From: Thermococcus siculi
GTDB taxonomy: Archaea; Methanobacteriota_B; Thermococci; Thermococcales; Thermococcaceae
Direction: 5' to 3'
Assembly: GCF_002214505.1 (NCBI RefSeq)
Contig: NZ_CP015103.1
Coordinates: 496,001 to 560,000 of the forward strand
Length of the DNA: 64,000 bases
In this document: piece by piece, positions 1 through 11,719 of the stretch
How the letters are laid out: every line of letters begins with the position of its first letter
Numbering within the stretch: position 1 is the stretch's first letter
The notes under the pieces: model-generated
The model's input: the letters and a program-made list of their open reading frames with translations, nothing else
Databases searched by the model: none
Told to the model about the DNA's origin: nothing
Program-made: the position numbers and the translations under genes

Positions 1-1694
1 AAACCTACCGCGAAATAACTCCCGCGGCGGTAATCCTCGGTGTTATCTGGGGCGCCTTCATGGCGGCCAGCTTCACCTACGCGGGAATGATAATGGGCTT
101 CACCTCCGGCGGTTCGGCCATAGCGGCCATAGTCGGATGGGGAGTCCTCAGGGGAATCCTCAAGAAGGGAACCGTCGTCGAGAACAACATAGTCCAAACG
201 ATCGCTTCGGCGGTCAACATCTCGGTCTCGGGAGTCATCTTCACCATCCCTGCCCTCTACATCATGGGCCTGCACCAGGAGATAAACACCACCTACTTCT
301 TCCTCGCGACCGCTGCCGGAGCCATACTCGGAATCACCTTCATCATCCCGCTGAGGAAGCAGATGATTGAGATAGACCGCCTCCGCTTCCCGACCGGAAC
401 CGCGGTTGCCACCGTCCTCAAGACCCCGGGAAGCGGAATCGAGAAGGCAAGGCTGCTCTTCCTCGGCATGGGAATCAGCGCTGCTGTCTACCTCGTCCAG
501 CAGTTCCCGGTGCTCGGCCTCCCCGAGATAATCCCCGAGTACATTGACATCGGCGCCATCCTTCACCTTCCCGAGTGGGTGAGCCTCGCCATGGCCCTCT
601 CGCTCATGGTCTTCGGTATGGGACTCATCACCGGAAGGAACGGCCTCATAGTCCTCGCCGGTGGAGTGCTCTCCTACTACATCATAACCCCAATCGTCAA
701 GAGCCTCGGCTGGCTTCCGAGCGACGTCACCGGCGGTGCCATCAGCGGCTTCGTCTACGCCAACATGACCAGGCCTCTCGGTATCGGCATGCTCCTCGGC
801 GGTTCGATAGCCGGTCTTATCCTCTCAATGCCGGTCATCGTAGTCGCCCTCAGGAGCATATCCAACGCGAGCAAGCTCGACTCGAGCAGGAACGAGGAAC
901 TTCCGATCAAGTACCTCTACGCCGGAATAACCCTCGCCTTCCTGCTGCTCCTGGTCACGACCTACAGGCTCGGCAACCTCGGCATCGGCAGGAGCCTCCT
1001 GACTGCCGTCGTCGGCGTCGCCTGGATATTCGTCGCCTCGCTGCTCGTGGCAATGTCCACCGGAATGACCGACTGGAGCCCGGTCTCGGGCCTCTCGCTC
1101 GTGTCGGTCATGATACTCCTCTACCTCACCGGCAAGCAGGTGCCGCTCACCATCCTCCTCGGCGCCACCGTCGGCGTTGCCATCTCCGGTGCCGCAGACA
1201 TGATGCAGGACCTCAAGACCGGCCACCTCGTCGGCGGCATACCCTCCAGGCAGCAGAAGGTCGAGCTTCTCACAGCGTGGCTCGGCCCGATAATAGCCCT
1301 CACCGTCGTCGGCCTCATCTGGAAGGCCTACGGCATAGGAAACGAGACCGTCCCAGCCCCGCAGGCCATGGCCCTCAAATCCATGGTCGACGCCATCCTC
1401 GGTGGAAACGTTCCGATCGACAAGTTCATCGCCGGCGGAATCCTCGGCTTTGTCCTCTCGCTCAGCGGAATACCGGGACTCGGCGTCCTCGTCGGACTCT
1501 CGATGTACCTGCCGATGCTCTACATCCTGCCCTACGGACTCGGCTGCATAGTCAACGAGGTCGTCAGGAGGAAGAAGGGCAGCGAGTTCATAACCGAGAA
1601 GGTCCTTCCGGTTGCGGCGGGGCTTATGGTCGGTGAGGCCGCCATGACCCTCCTCTTCGCGGTGCTCACCGTCGCAGGAGTCATCCACCCGTGA
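1..1694 (+). CDS. OPT family oligopeptide transporter (5' end outside window)
   Basis: This is a polytopic membrane protein of the oligopeptide transporter (OPT) superfamily, expected to import peptides or metal chelates. The reading frame is open from base 3, upstream of the first ATG at base 60. The residues before that ATG (TYREITPAAVILGVIWGAF) are the typical OPT N-terminal motif, so the true start lies left of the window and the ATG at 60 is internal. About 545 residues are visible, with many hydrophobic segments and Gly-rich loops such as GIPGLGVLVGLSMYLP near the C-terminus. The stop overlaps the ribosome binding site of the next gene, so the two are co-transcribed. The family call is firm; the substrate is unknown. 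Confidence 0.9.
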   Translation, partial: TYREITPAAVILGVIWGAFMAASFTYAGMIMGFTSGGSAIAAIVGWGVLRGILKKGTVVENNIVQTIASAVNISVSGVIFTIPALYIMGLHQEINTTYFFLATAAGAILGITFIIPLRKQMIEIDRLRFPTGTAVATVLKTPGSGIEKARLLFLGMGISAAVYLVQQFPVLGLPEIIPEYIDIGAILHLPEWVSLAMALSLMVFGMGLITGRNGLIVLAGGVLSYYIITPIVKSLGWLPSDVTGGAISGFVYANMTRPLGIGMLLGGSIAGLILSMPVIVVALRSISNASKLDSSRNEELPIKYLYAGITLAFLLLLVTTYRLGNLGIGRSLLTAVVGVAWIFVASLLVAMSTGMTDWSPVSGLSLVSVMILLYLTGKQVPLTILLGATVGVAISGAADMMQDLKTGHLVGGIPSRQQKVELLTAWLGPIIALTVVGLIWKAYGIGNETVPAPQAMALKSMVDAILGGNVPIDKFIAGGILGFVLSLSGIPGLGVLVGLSMYLPMLYILPYGLGCIVNEVVRRKKGSEFITEKVLPVAAGLMVGEAAMTLLFAVLTVAGVIHP

Positions 1695-1704
1695 GGTGAT
1701 GGAG

Positions 1705-2217
1705 ATGAAGAAGCTCATCGGAAACGTACTCCTAACAGTCGGCCTCGTCGGGGGCGCGATAACCGCCGCCAGGATACCGCCCATGTGGGGCGGTCTGGCC
1801 GCTTCCCTTGCCGTTATGGGGGCTGGAATATTCCTCAGGCGCCAGGGAGCCAGGGAGGAACTCCACAGGGCGGCAGAGAGCGGAACCGGTGGGGTTAAGG
1901 AGCTTGAGAGGCTCCTCACCGACGCCCTTGCCAGGATAGAGGGCCTCATGGAGGCCCCCGGTGAGAAGGTCGTCGCCGAACTCACCAAGATCCTCGAGGA
2001 GCTGGACGAGTTCGCCGAGAAGGCCCAGCCGCTTCGCATTGAGGGCCTCATGGCCTACGGAAAGGTCATGAGCGTCTTCAGCAGGGGCGAGAGGGCACTC
2101 AACAGGGCATGGAGCGCCTTCGCCGACGGCTATGAGAAGGAGGGAAGGAGGTACCTCCGCTACGGTTACGAGGACCTCAAGGAGACCCTCATGGCGGTTA
2201 AGGCCCTGAAGGCCTGA
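1705..2217 (+). CDS. hypothetical membrane protein downstream of OPT transporter
   Basis: A protein of 170 residues that I do not recognise. Two hydrophobic segments near the N-terminus (about residues 5-20 and 28-45) are followed by a charged helical region with heptad-like Leu/Ile spacing, so it looks membrane-anchored with a cytoplasmic coiled-coil tail. I chose the ATG at 1705 because GAGGTGAT lies 5 bases upstream; GTG 1696 and ATG 1699 in the same frame sit inside that ribosome binding site. The gene begins 10 bases after the OPT stop, which suggests an accessory subunit or stability partner of the transporter, but this is inference from position only. Confidence 0.7.
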   Translation: MKKLIGNVLLTVGLVGGAITAARIPPMWGGLAASLAVMGAGIFLRRQGAREELHRAAESGTGGVKELERLLTDALARIEGLMEAPGEKVVAELTKILEELDEFAEKAQPLRIEGLMAYGKVMSVFSRGERALNRAWSAFADGYEKEGRRYLRYGYEDLKETLMAVKALKA

Positions 2218-2251
2218 CCTCACTTTCTTTATATTTGATGCCACTTTGCTC

Positions 2252-4428
<2,177 letters not shown>

Positions 4429-4781
4429 CTCGCACCACCGTTATCTCAAAGATCACAGTCCCGCCGTCGGTGTATGGCGGCCCGGGATCGAGGCACTGGA
4501 TATAAGCCTTCTCCCCCCTGCCAAGGCCTAGTTCGCTCGGCTTAATACCCTTTCGCAGCGCAACTATGTACGGCAGCAGCGATGCAAAGGCATGGGTGCA
4601 CACCGCGTCGGTCTCCCGAAGGTTTATTTCGGGTCCTTCAATCACTATTCTGTCCCCCACCCGAAAGACTGGACATTTTCCCCGGATTTCTATCACGCGG
4701 ACTTCAAGTTTCTCCATCCCCCTCACCGAAATCTAAATAAAGATTGAAGTTCAAAAAACTATTCGGCATGAGAAATAGTTT

Positions 4782-6254
4782 ATGATAACGTTGATGGTGG
4801 TGCTCAACGTGTCCGAGGATATTGAGGCGAAAATTCGCCGTCTGAGGGAGCTGGGTAAAGCCAGCGCAGAACCCGAAGTTCCCAAAACCGCTGCCCCTCC
4901 GGTCAAAAAACCTCCCAAAAAACCCCGTACCGTCGGGAGCATTAGGAGGCGTGAGCGGAGGAAGAGGATTCTCACCGGTGCCGCGATAGTCCTTGTCGTT
5001 ATCCTAATAATCTCCGTCGGTGCTTACGTCTATATGGAGAACCGCGCCGCCCAGCAGCTCGCCGATCAAAAGAACCAGAAACTCAGGGAGGTGTACACCT
5101 ACTTCAAGGGTGACATAGTTAACGCGTCCAAGAACTGTACCGCCAAGCCCATAGAGATCAGAAAAGAGCTTGTGAACAGGATAAAAGCTGCGCAGTCGCT
5201 TGACGAGCTTGAGGCCATAGACGTTAAGGCCGCCTACGATCAGGCTGTTGGTGAGTACAAGGAGTGCCTTGCCAAGATCGAGCGCCTTAAGTACGAGAAG
5301 GTTCTGAACCAGACCAAGGCCGAGAAGATAAGGGAGATAGAGACCGACTTCCAGGCCCTTCTGGCGATGCCGCTACCCGACGATATAAGGGCTGATGTTG
5401 TGGATTCCATGAAGAGCCTCGAGGAGCAGGTCACGAGCGCGAAGACGATAGAGCAGGTTAACTCCGTGAATCCGGATCCGTATCTCCTCGAACTCTGGCG
5501 CGACTATTACTACTACAGAATCGACATCATCCCCGGCCAGGAGGTAATCCTTGAGAAGGGCAACGTGAAGAGGATAGTCAGCAAGGCCGATGCAAAGGCC
5601 ATCCTCGGCGGAATACTAGACTACAGGGAACTCATGGAGTACAACGTCTACAAGGTCGAGTACGTTGACATAGCCCTTGTCCTCACGAGGGACAGGATAA
5701 ACGGAGCGTTCCTGGCTCCAGGGGACAAGGTCATGGTCTTTGCCAAGAACGCCACCAACTCACCGTTTATCGAGATAGCCAACGAGGGCTACGTCCAGCT
5801 CGTGCTCCTGCCGACCGACGCGGGCCTCATCTCCGTCGACGAGGCCCAGAGCCAGAGCAGCTCTTCGAGCACTTCGTCAAGCACCCAGTACAGCGAGGAT
5901 CACTCGACCACGTACAGCCCGGGAGACTCGACCATAAGCGACGGCCAGAGCACGAGCGACACCTACACCAACACCCAGAGCAGCAGCCAGAGCGCCTCCG
6001 CCAGCTACAGCTACTCGGTTGACCTCACCGAGATACTCAAGGCAATAGCCGCAGGAAAGATACAGGCCAGCGACGAGGTCAGGGAGCAGCTCAGGGCCTA
6101 CGGCTGGGAGATAGTGGATCTCGAGAAGGAGTCCGGCATGCTCGTGCTCAAGCCGGATGCCCAGTTCCTCGTGGTCATCAGGGTGCCCTCGATCTTCGTA
6201 CCCGACATACTGTCCAACCAGCAGTACCTCTACATAGCCAAGATTGCGACCTGA
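4782..6254 (+). CDS. DUF515-type membrane protein, first gene of type IV pilus-like operon
   Basis: A 490-residue bitopic protein resembling the euryarchaeal DUF515 family that accompanies type IV pilus genes. It has a Lys/Pro-rich cytoplasmic N-terminus, one membrane segment (about residues 65-83, ILTGAAIVLVVILIISVGAY), a Lys/Glu-rich coiled coil (about 90-230), a beta-rich domain, and a Ser/Thr/Gln/Tyr low-complexity stretch (about 355-410) that may be an extracytoplasmic linker or glycosylation zone. Start is uncertain: ATG 4782, ATG 4794 and GTG 4800 are all in frame and none has an ideal ribosome binding site. It is followed 10 bases later by a secreted protein and then the pilus ATPase. 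A platform or scaffold role is inferred. Confidence 0.7.
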   Translation: MITLMVVLNVSEDIEAKIRRLRELGKASAEPEVPKTAAPPVKKPPKKPRTVGSIRRRERRKRILTGAAIVLVVILIISVGAYVYMENRAAQQLADQKNQKLREVYTYFKGDIVNASKNCTAKPIEIRKELVNRIKAAQSLDELEAIDVKAAYDQAVGEYKECLAKIERLKYEKVLNQTKAEKIREIETDFQALLAMPLPDDIRADVVDSMKSLEEQVTSAKTIEQVNSVNPDPYLLELWRDYYYYRIDIIPGQEVILEKGNVKRIVSKADAKAILGGILDYRELMEYNVYKVEYVDIALVLTRDRINGAFLAPGDKVMVFAKNATNSPFIEIANEGYVQLVLLPTDAGLISVDEAQSQSSSSSTSSSTQYSEDHSTTYSPGDSTISDGQSTSDTYTNTQSSSQSASASYSYSVDLTEILKAIAAGKIQASDEVREQLRAYGWEIVDLEKESGMLVLKPDAQFLVVIRVPSIFVPDILSNQQYLYIAKIAT

Positions 6255-6264
6255 GGTGGTAGGC

Positions 6265-7272
6265 ATGAAACGCCTCGTAGCGACCCTCTTTATTCTTTTG
6301 TTAGCCTCTTCTCTGGTTAGTGCCGAGACCTACACCCTCCCCGGCGAGACCCCAGATAAGAAACCCTACAACAACATAGGAATTCTGGGGGAGGTCATGG
6401 TTGATCTCAACGTTACGATAGTCAACACTGCCCCATTCCCCAAGTTCGTTATAGTTAATCCGAGGTACGATTTTCACGTTCTCAGGCTCAGCGGCGATGA
6501 GGGAATGAGCACATTCCGCATCAATGGTACCACCTACCACGTTCCCTCACGTCTCGACAGAACTTCCCTGAACTACTACCTCGGTTTCTGGGTTATGCCC
6601 TACGAGACCGTCGTGGTGAACTTCCGCATCCCCTACAACAACTCCTACCTGCTTCAAACCACCGACTACAAGTCGGTCTGCGGCGATACCGGTAAAATAA
6701 CCAACGTGACCTATCAGGTCGTTAATGGAACCCTCCAGTATGGGGGTAAGATCGAGGAGCCGGAGGACATTTCCATCCTGAGCTGCGGCGTCATGTATCC
6801 CCAGCTCATCAACACTCCCATGATGATCTCCATGAGATCCATGTTCCCGATGAACGACGGCCATATAAAAGTCCTCAAGTATGAGGGAACGGTTACGTTC
6901 CGCCTCACAAACGCTCCGAACAGGGCTGGTGTATTCAACACGTTCTTCGCGGCGTCGATACCAGTTATCTTCAAAGAGGCCAGGATTTACAACTTCACCC
7001 CCAACTACACCATGACATACAGGGAATACATGGACGAGTTCGTGTGGAGATACAAGGGGCTTGAACCGCCTAAGAAGAACGAACCCCAGCCACTCCCCGG
7101 ATTCTCAAATATGTTCCAGCTTTCAGACACCCTCCTAAGCGGGGTTAGCGTTGGAACCCCTGAGATAAAGCCTCCCAGGGAGGCGGGACTTGACTTCCCA
7201 GTCTGGATAGTATTCATGGGGAAGAGCGTCGAAATCAAATACAACGTCGAATGGACGGCTCAGGGGCGGTGA
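6265..7272 (+). CDS. secreted hypothetical protein of the pilus-like operon
   Basis: A 335-residue protein with a clear signal peptide (MKRLVATLFILLLASSLVSA, cleavage after Ala20 likely) and a beta-rich, Tyr/Asn/Pro-rich mature part with several NxT/S sites. No class III (pilin) signal motif is visible, so it is unlikely to be a pilin. The start ATG 6265 is preceded by GAGGTGGTAGGC; the upstream in-frame start at 6244 overlaps the previous gene and lacks a ribosome binding site. Position between the DUF515 protein and the ATPase suggests a periplasm-like or surface component of the same apparatus. I do not recognise its family. Confidence 0.72.
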   Translation: MKRLVATLFILLLASSLVSAETYTLPGETPDKKPYNNIGILGEVMVDLNVTIVNTAPFPKFVIVNPRYDFHVLRLSGDEGMSTFRINGTTYHVPSRLDRTSLNYYLGFWVMPYETVVVNFRIPYNNSYLLQTTDYKSVCGDTGKITNVTYQVVNGTLQYGGKIEEPEDISILSCGVMYPQLINTPMMISMRSMFPMNDGHIKVLKYEGTVTFRLTNAPNRAGVFNTFFAASIPVIFKEARIYNFTPNYTMTYREYMDEFVWRYKGLEPPKKNEPQPLPGFSNMFQLSDTLLSGVSVGTPEIKPPREAGLDFPVWIVFMGKSVEIKYNVEWTAQGR

Positions 7273-7278
7273 GAGTCT

Positions 7279-9138
7279 GTGTTCGACGAGAAGAAAAAGA
7301 AGAGAGAGGTCTCGTGGATTGATGAGATACTGAGCGGTGAGGATGACCTCCTTGAGAATATGCTGAACGGGAAGAAAAAGAAAGAAGAGAAAGCGGAGGA
7401 GGCCATACCCTTTGCCGGAGGGGGTGGTGGCGTTAACCTCGAGGATATTCTGAATACTCCAACGACGCCCGAGGAGGCCGCCAAAACCAGGCCCACCGGG
7501 GCGGACATTCTGGGAGAGATTCTGACCAAGGAGGAACCGGTGGAGAAACCAAAGCCCCGTCCCAAGCCCAAGCCTCCCTCCACCCTTCAGGATATACTCG
7601 GCTCCTCGGCGACGGTTGAGGAGACGGCCTACGCCGGCAAGGCTGAGGTTCTCGACGCCTATGGCAACGTCCGCATCGTTAAACTAAAGGGTGAACCAGT
7701 CCCAATATACGAAATAAGGCTGCCCAAACTCAGCAAAGAGGAGGAAGAGCTTTTCCTCAGGATAAAGGACAGGGCCATAACCGAGCTTCAGATAGACCCG
7801 ACCGCGTTCCCCACCTTCGAGGAGCGTAGACGGGTTTTCATGAACGCCATCAGGCGGATGATAAAAGACGAGGCCCCCCATTTCTCCGAGGGGAGGATAG
7901 AGGTTCTGGCCGATATGATAGTCCAAGCCATGGTCGGCTACGGCAAGCTCGACCCCCTCGTTCGCGACGACAACCTCGAGGAGATTATGGTCATAGGAAC
8001 CAACAGGCCCGTCTACGTATGGCACAGGCGCTTCAACATGTGCAAGACGAACATAGTGTTCCCTGAAGAGAAGGAGATACTCAACATCATCGAGCGCATA
8101 GCGAGGGAAGTGGGAAGGAGGATAGACCAGCAGAGTCCGCTCTTGGATGCCCGTCTCCCCGACGGAAGCCGTGTTAACGCGACGATACCGCCGATAAGTC
8201 TCGATGGCCCCACAATAACCATCCGTAAGTTCAAGAAGGACCCGCTGACCATCATAGACCTCATCAAGTACGGCACCATGAACACAGACATAGCGGCGCT
8301 TCTGTGGATATTCGTTGATGGACTTGGCGTCAAGCCCGCCAACGTTCTCGTCGCGGGCGGAACGGGTTCCGGTAAGACCACCACCCTGAACTCGCTGGGA
8401 ATGTTTATTCCACCGAGCGAGCGCGTCATCACCATCGAGGACACCGCGGAGCTACAACTTCCGGTCGAGCACTGGGTTAGGCTCGAGACCAGACCGCCCA
8501 ACGTCGAGGGCAAGGGTGAAATCACTATGGACGACCTGGTCAAGAACACACTCCGTATGCGTCCGGATAGAATCATAGTCGGTGAGGTTCGTGGTCCGGA
8601 AGCGAGAACGATGTTCACCGCAATGAATACTGGTCACGATGGCTGTATGGGAACAATCCACTCAAACAGTGCCCGTGAGACAATAGTCCGTCTCGAGAGT
8701 CCCCCAATGAGCGTCCCGAGGGTTATGATTCCGGCACTGGATATAATCATCATGCAGGTGAGGTTCCACAGCAGGAAGAAGGGAACCATAAGGAGGATCA
8801 CCGAGATAGCCGAGATATCCGGCATAGAGGCTGAGAGCGTCCAGCTTAACAAGCTCTACAAGTACGATCCGGCCAAGGATGAACTCGTTCCGACAGGGGT
8901 TCCCAGCAGGACGCTCAACGCACTCGCTCACCACACGGGTATGAGCATGTCCGAGCTGGAGCTTGAGAGGGAGAAGAGGAAGATAATCTTGGAGTGGATG
9001 GTGGAGCAGGGCATCAGGAGCATCGAGAAGGTCGGGCATTATATAAGGCAGTTCTACATAGACGAGGAAGGCCTCCTCAAGAAGATAGCCGCGGAAGGAA
9101 GCGCTGAAACTAGCAGGAAGGTTAAGAGCATGCTGTGA
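7279..9138 (+). CDS. type II/IV secretion system (TadA/GspE-like) ATPase
   Basis: The motor ATPase of an archaeal type IV pilus or archaellum-like assembly system, 619 residues. Walker A GGTGSGKTT lies near residue 360, the Asp box around ITIEDTAEL follows, and the Walker B region reads RIIVGEVRG (about 432). The N-terminal 130 residues are charged and Pro-rich, longer than the usual core, ending in the PKPRPKPKPP linker. The GTG start at 7279 has GGTGAG five bases upstream. The downstream GspF-like gene starts across the stop codon region, so stoichiometric co-expression is likely. The ATPase identity is firm; whether the machine makes adhesive pili or another filament is open. Confidence 0.93.
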   Translation: MFDEKKKKREVSWIDEILSGEDDLLENMLNGKKKKEEKAEEAIPFAGGGGGVNLEDILNTPTTPEEAAKTRPTGADILGEILTKEEPVEKPKPRPKPKPPSTLQDILGSSATVEETAYAGKAEVLDAYGNVRIVKLKGEPVPIYEIRLPKLSKEEEELFLRIKDRAITELQIDPTAFPTFEERRRVFMNAIRRMIKDEAPHFSEGRIEVLADMIVQAMVGYGKLDPLVRDDNLEEIMVIGTNRPVYVWHRRFNMCKTNIVFPEEKEILNIIERIAREVGRRIDQQSPLLDARLPDGSRVNATIPPISLDGPTITIRKFKKDPLTIIDLIKYGTMNTDIAALLWIFVDGLGVKPANVLVAGGTGSGKTTTLNSLGMFIPPSERVITIEDTAELQLPVEHWVRLETRPPNVEGKGEITMDDLVKNTLRMRPDRIIVGEVRGPEARTMFTAMNTGHDGCMGTIHSNSARETIVRLESPPMSVPRVMIPALDIIIMQVRFHSRKKGTIRRITEIAEISGIEAESVQLNKLYKYDPAKDELVPTGVPSRTLNALAHHTGMSMSELELEREKRKIILEWMVEQGIRSIEKVGHYIRQFYIDEEGLLKKIAAEGSAETSRKVKSML

Positions 9139-9149
9139 GGGTGGTACGG

Positions 9150-10214
9150 GTGGGCGTCGTTAAAGCGATTACGGACTTTCTGGAGCGCTTGGGTGGGAAG
9201 ACCATAGAGGTCGCCGAAATACCTACCCGAAAGATACCCAAAGGCAAAACAGTACAGGAGAGGCTTAGGGCCCTCAAGGAGCTTCAGAAAGAGATCGAAG
9301 CCGAGAAAGCCGAGGCCGAGAAGGAGACGGAGATCGAGGAAATAATCGAGTGGAGGAAGAAGGAGATCCAGAAGCCCTTCTCAGACAGATTCGCGGAGGC
9401 CATGCTGCGCTATTTCAGGGGGCCAGTAGAATCATTGACGGCCTCGTTCAAGGGCCTCGATCAGGATCTCTACAGGGCCAGCATACTCACTCCCCCCGAC
9501 AGGTACGTTGCCCTCATGCTCGGCGTTGCCATCTTCGCTGGAATATTCGGCTTCATTTTTGCGTACCTCCTGTACGTCCCCATCGACATGTCCGTCTTGG
9601 TCGGCCTGCTGGGTTTCATTGGTGGCTTCGTATACATGAGGCACTACCCTAAGATGGTGTGGAAGCGAAGGGTGGCCGAAGTGGAGAGGGCCATGCCCTA
9701 TGCCCTGAGGCACATGGCGTCGCTCCTCAGCGCGGGAGTTGGTATATCCGAGGCGATGCTGTCCGTTGCCCGCGCCGACTACGGTGTCATCTCCGAGGAG
9801 TTCGAGCTTATGCTCAGGGACATGAGGACCGGCTCATCATTCGAGGACGCGCTCACGAAGTTCGACGAGAAGATGGGGTCCGAGAACGTCAGCAGGGTCG
9901 TCAAGCAAATACTGAGGGCCGTCAAGTTCGGTGGAAACCTCTCGGAGATACTCTACAAACTCGCAGAGGACTTTGCCTTTGAATACAGAATGAAGCTCGT
10001 GGAGTACGTCCAGAGGGTTAACGGTATAGCCTTCATCTACATGTTCCTGACCATAGTCATGCCCACGATGTTCGTCGTCGGAATCCTCGCCGGTTCGGTC
10101 ATGGCCAGGCAGCTCATAATGCCCCCAGAGACGCTTGCGATAATACTGCTATTCGCGTTTCCGGCGATATCCCTGATAATCGTTAACATGATCAAGAAGG
10201 GAGAGCCGAGGTGA
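9150..10214 (+). CDS. type II secretion system F/TadC-like membrane platform protein 1
   Basis: A polytopic inner platform protein of the GspF/TadC family, 354 residues. It opens with a charged helical cytoplasmic arm (about residues 1-110), followed by a hydrophobic pair (YVALMLGVAIFAGIFGF onward), a cytoplasmic T2SF helical domain containing the typical RAMPYALRHMASLLSAGVGI segment, and two C-terminal membrane helices. GTG 9150 is chosen because GGTGGT lies four bases upstream; the earlier GTG at 9135 would overlap the ATPase stop. A second paralogue follows directly, as is usual for archaeal pilus operons that use two F-type proteins. Confidence 0.88.
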   Translation: MGVVKAITDFLERLGGKTIEVAEIPTRKIPKGKTVQERLRALKELQKEIEAEKAEAEKETEIEEIIEWRKKEIQKPFSDRFAEAMLRYFRGPVESLTASFKGLDQDLYRASILTPPDRYVALMLGVAIFAGIFGFIFAYLLYVPIDMSVLVGLLGFIGGFVYMRHYPKMVWKRRVAEVERAMPYALRHMASLLSAGVGISEAMLSVARADYGVISEEFELMLRDMRTGSSFEDALTKFDEKMGSENVSRVVKQILRAVKFGGNLSEILYKLAEDFAFEYRMKLVEYVQRVNGIAFIYMFLTIVMPTMFVVGILAGSVMARQLIMPPETLAIILLFAFPAISLIIVNMIKKGEPR

Positions 10215-10219
10215 CCCCG

Positions 10220-11119
10220 ATGCCCAGTCTATCGTCCGCGCTGATATCTATAATCGAAAAGATCGTTCCCGAGAAGTGGATGAAACGCTACGAGATTTTC
10301 ATCTACTCCGCCAACATAGGCTTCCTCGCCGCTGAGTATCTTGTTGTATCGCTCCTCATGGGGGTCATCGGCGGGCTCCCTGCGTACATAGCATCGAACT
10401 GGATGTACGCCCTGGTGGCTTTTCTTGCCCTCTTCCTCGGAATGGCCTTTGGATACCCCTACTGGAGGATATCGAAGCGCACTGAGGAAATGGAAAAGAT
10501 GCTCCCGGATGCCTTCTTCTACCTCGCCAGTTCCCTCAGGGCGGGTATATCCTTCTCAGAGGCCCTTGAAGAGCTTACCACCGCCAAGTTTGGCCCTCTC
10601 ACGGACGAGTTCAGGAAGACCGTCGCCGAGATAAAGAAGGGTCGTCCGACCACGGACGCCCTCAGGGCCTTTGCGATAAGGAACAAGCGCTCATCGGTTC
10701 TCTACCGCTCCATGATGATCATCATTGAGGCCCTCGAGAGGGGTGCCCCGATGAGCGACGTCCTGGTCTTCGTCGGAAACGACGTCAGGGAGATTCTCAG
10801 GATAAAGCAGGAGAGGAAGGCCTCGACGGGAATGCAGGTGATGTTCTTCATAATAACCAGCGGTGTCATAGGCCCCCTGATACTCGGCGTCGTCGCCCAG
10901 ATAATGGTCTCGATGAACGTTGGCGACATCAACCTCCCCGTTGAGACCGTCAAGAACATACTCCTCGGCTTCGTCGTGCTTCAGGCCATAGTGTCTGGCC
11001 TTGGAATAGGGGTCATAAGAGAAGGGAAATACTCAGCAGGCCTCAAGTACAGCCTGCTGCTTGCCATAATGGGAGTTATCGTCTACCAGGGAGCCTCAGG
11101 CGTCGCCTTCGCCGCCTGA
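10220..11119 (+). CDS. type II secretion system F/TadC-like membrane platform protein 2
   Basis: Second GspF/TadC-like protein, 299 residues, shorter at the N-terminus than its neighbour. The T2SF signature DAFFYLASSLRAGISFSEAL is at about residues 97-117; hydrophobic segments flank it (about 40-80 and 205-295). ATG 10220 sits four bases after GAGGTGAC. It is the last gene of the operon: its 3' end overlaps the convergent FKBP gene by 24 bases. No pilin, prepilin peptidase or minor pilin gene is encoded next to it, so subunits must be supplied from elsewhere in the genome. Confidence 0.88.
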   Translation: MPSLSSALISIIEKIVPEKWMKRYEIFIYSANIGFLAAEYLVVSLLMGVIGGLPAYIASNWMYALVAFLALFLGMAFGYPYWRISKRTEEMEKMLPDAFFYLASSLRAGISFSEALEELTTAKFGPLTDEFRKTVAEIKKGRPTTDALRAFAIRNKRSSVLYRSMMIIIEALERGAPMSDVLVFVGNDVREILRIKQERKASTGMQVMFFIITSGVIGPLILGVVAQIMVSMNVGDINLPVETVKNILLGFVVLQAIVSGLGIGVIREGKYSAGLKYSLLLAIMGVIVYQGASGVAFAA

Positions 11120-11590
11120 TTCCTCTTCTCCACCTTTCTGTATGTCGACTATCTCGACCTCAAAGATCAGTGTCTTTCCGGCGAGCGGGTGGTTGAAGTC
11201 GAGGCTTACCGTTTCGCCCTCTATCTTGGCTATCTTCGCTATCCCCGAGTCTGTCATGACGTACATCCCCTCGACCGGCTCCATTCCGAGCTGGGTAAAC
11301 TCAGAGATCGGGACGTCTATGACCAGCTCCGGGTTCGGCATGCCGTAGGCCTTCTCCGGCGGAACAGTCACGGTCTTCCTCTCGCCTATCTCCATGCCGA
11401 TGAGGGCCTCGTCAAGACCCTGGATTATCTCGCCAACCCCGATGTTGACGCCGAGGGGCCCGTACTCGCGCTCCTCCACGTATATGTCGTTCTCCCTGGC
11501 TATGTCCTCGTAACTCGTGTCAAAAACCTCACCGTTCTCGAACCTGCCCACGTAGTGGAACACCACAAAATCTCCAGCTTCAATCTTCAT
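11096..11590 (-). CDS. FKBP-type peptidyl-prolyl cis-trans isomerase (short archaeal type)
   Basis: Peptidyl-prolyl isomerase and probable chaperone of the SlyD-like short FKBP group, 164 residues, close to the known 17-18 kDa Thermococcus FKBP. Seen in sequence: GDFVVFHYVGRFENGEVFDT, the GVGEIIQGLDEALIGMEIGE core, and an insert-in-flap domain (about residues 80-135) ahead of the closing VSLDFNHPLAGKTLIFEVEI. The start is placed at ATG 11590; an upstream in-frame TTG (11605) has no better ribosome binding site. The C-terminal tail is Glu/Gly-rich and overlaps the convergent pilus gene by 24 bases. Confidence 0.92.
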   Translation of the reverse strand: MKIEAGDFVVFHYVGRFENGEVFDTSYEDIARENDIYVEEREYGPLGVNIGVGEIIQGLDEALIGMEIGERKTVTVPPEKAYGMPNPELVIDVPISEFTQLGMEPVEGMYVMTDSGIAKIAKIEGETVSLDFNHPLAGKTLIFEVEIVDIQKGGEEESGGEGDA

Positions 11591-11679
11591 TTCCTTCAAC
11601 TCCAAAACTGTCTTCAGTGGGGACTCGGCCGACCGCCTTATAACGCTTTTGGTTCCGAATTTTCAAAACGCTCGACAGG

Positions 11680-11687
11680 TATATAAG
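11680..11687 (+). promoter_or_regulatory. TATA box for the 11720 gene
   Basis: TATATAAG preceded by a purine-rich BRE-like stretch, about 40 bases before the ATG at 11720. A start of transcription near 11708 would leave a short leader holding the GGTGAT ribosome binding site. Confidence 0.6.
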
Positions 11688-11719
11688 GAAGTTTGCACTA
11701 TGTACGATTGGTGATGGAC

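Noticed and set aside
825-2051. Long open frame antisense to the OPT transporter
   Set aside because: It is a low-complexity shadow of the GC-rich coding strand, with unlikely amino acid composition and no ribosome binding site; the sense OPT frame is clear.
5855-6010. Repeat-like Ser/Thr codon stretch in the DUF515 gene
   Set aside because: Low-complexity coding sequence (agc/tcg/acc codons), not a DNA repeat array or CRISPR.
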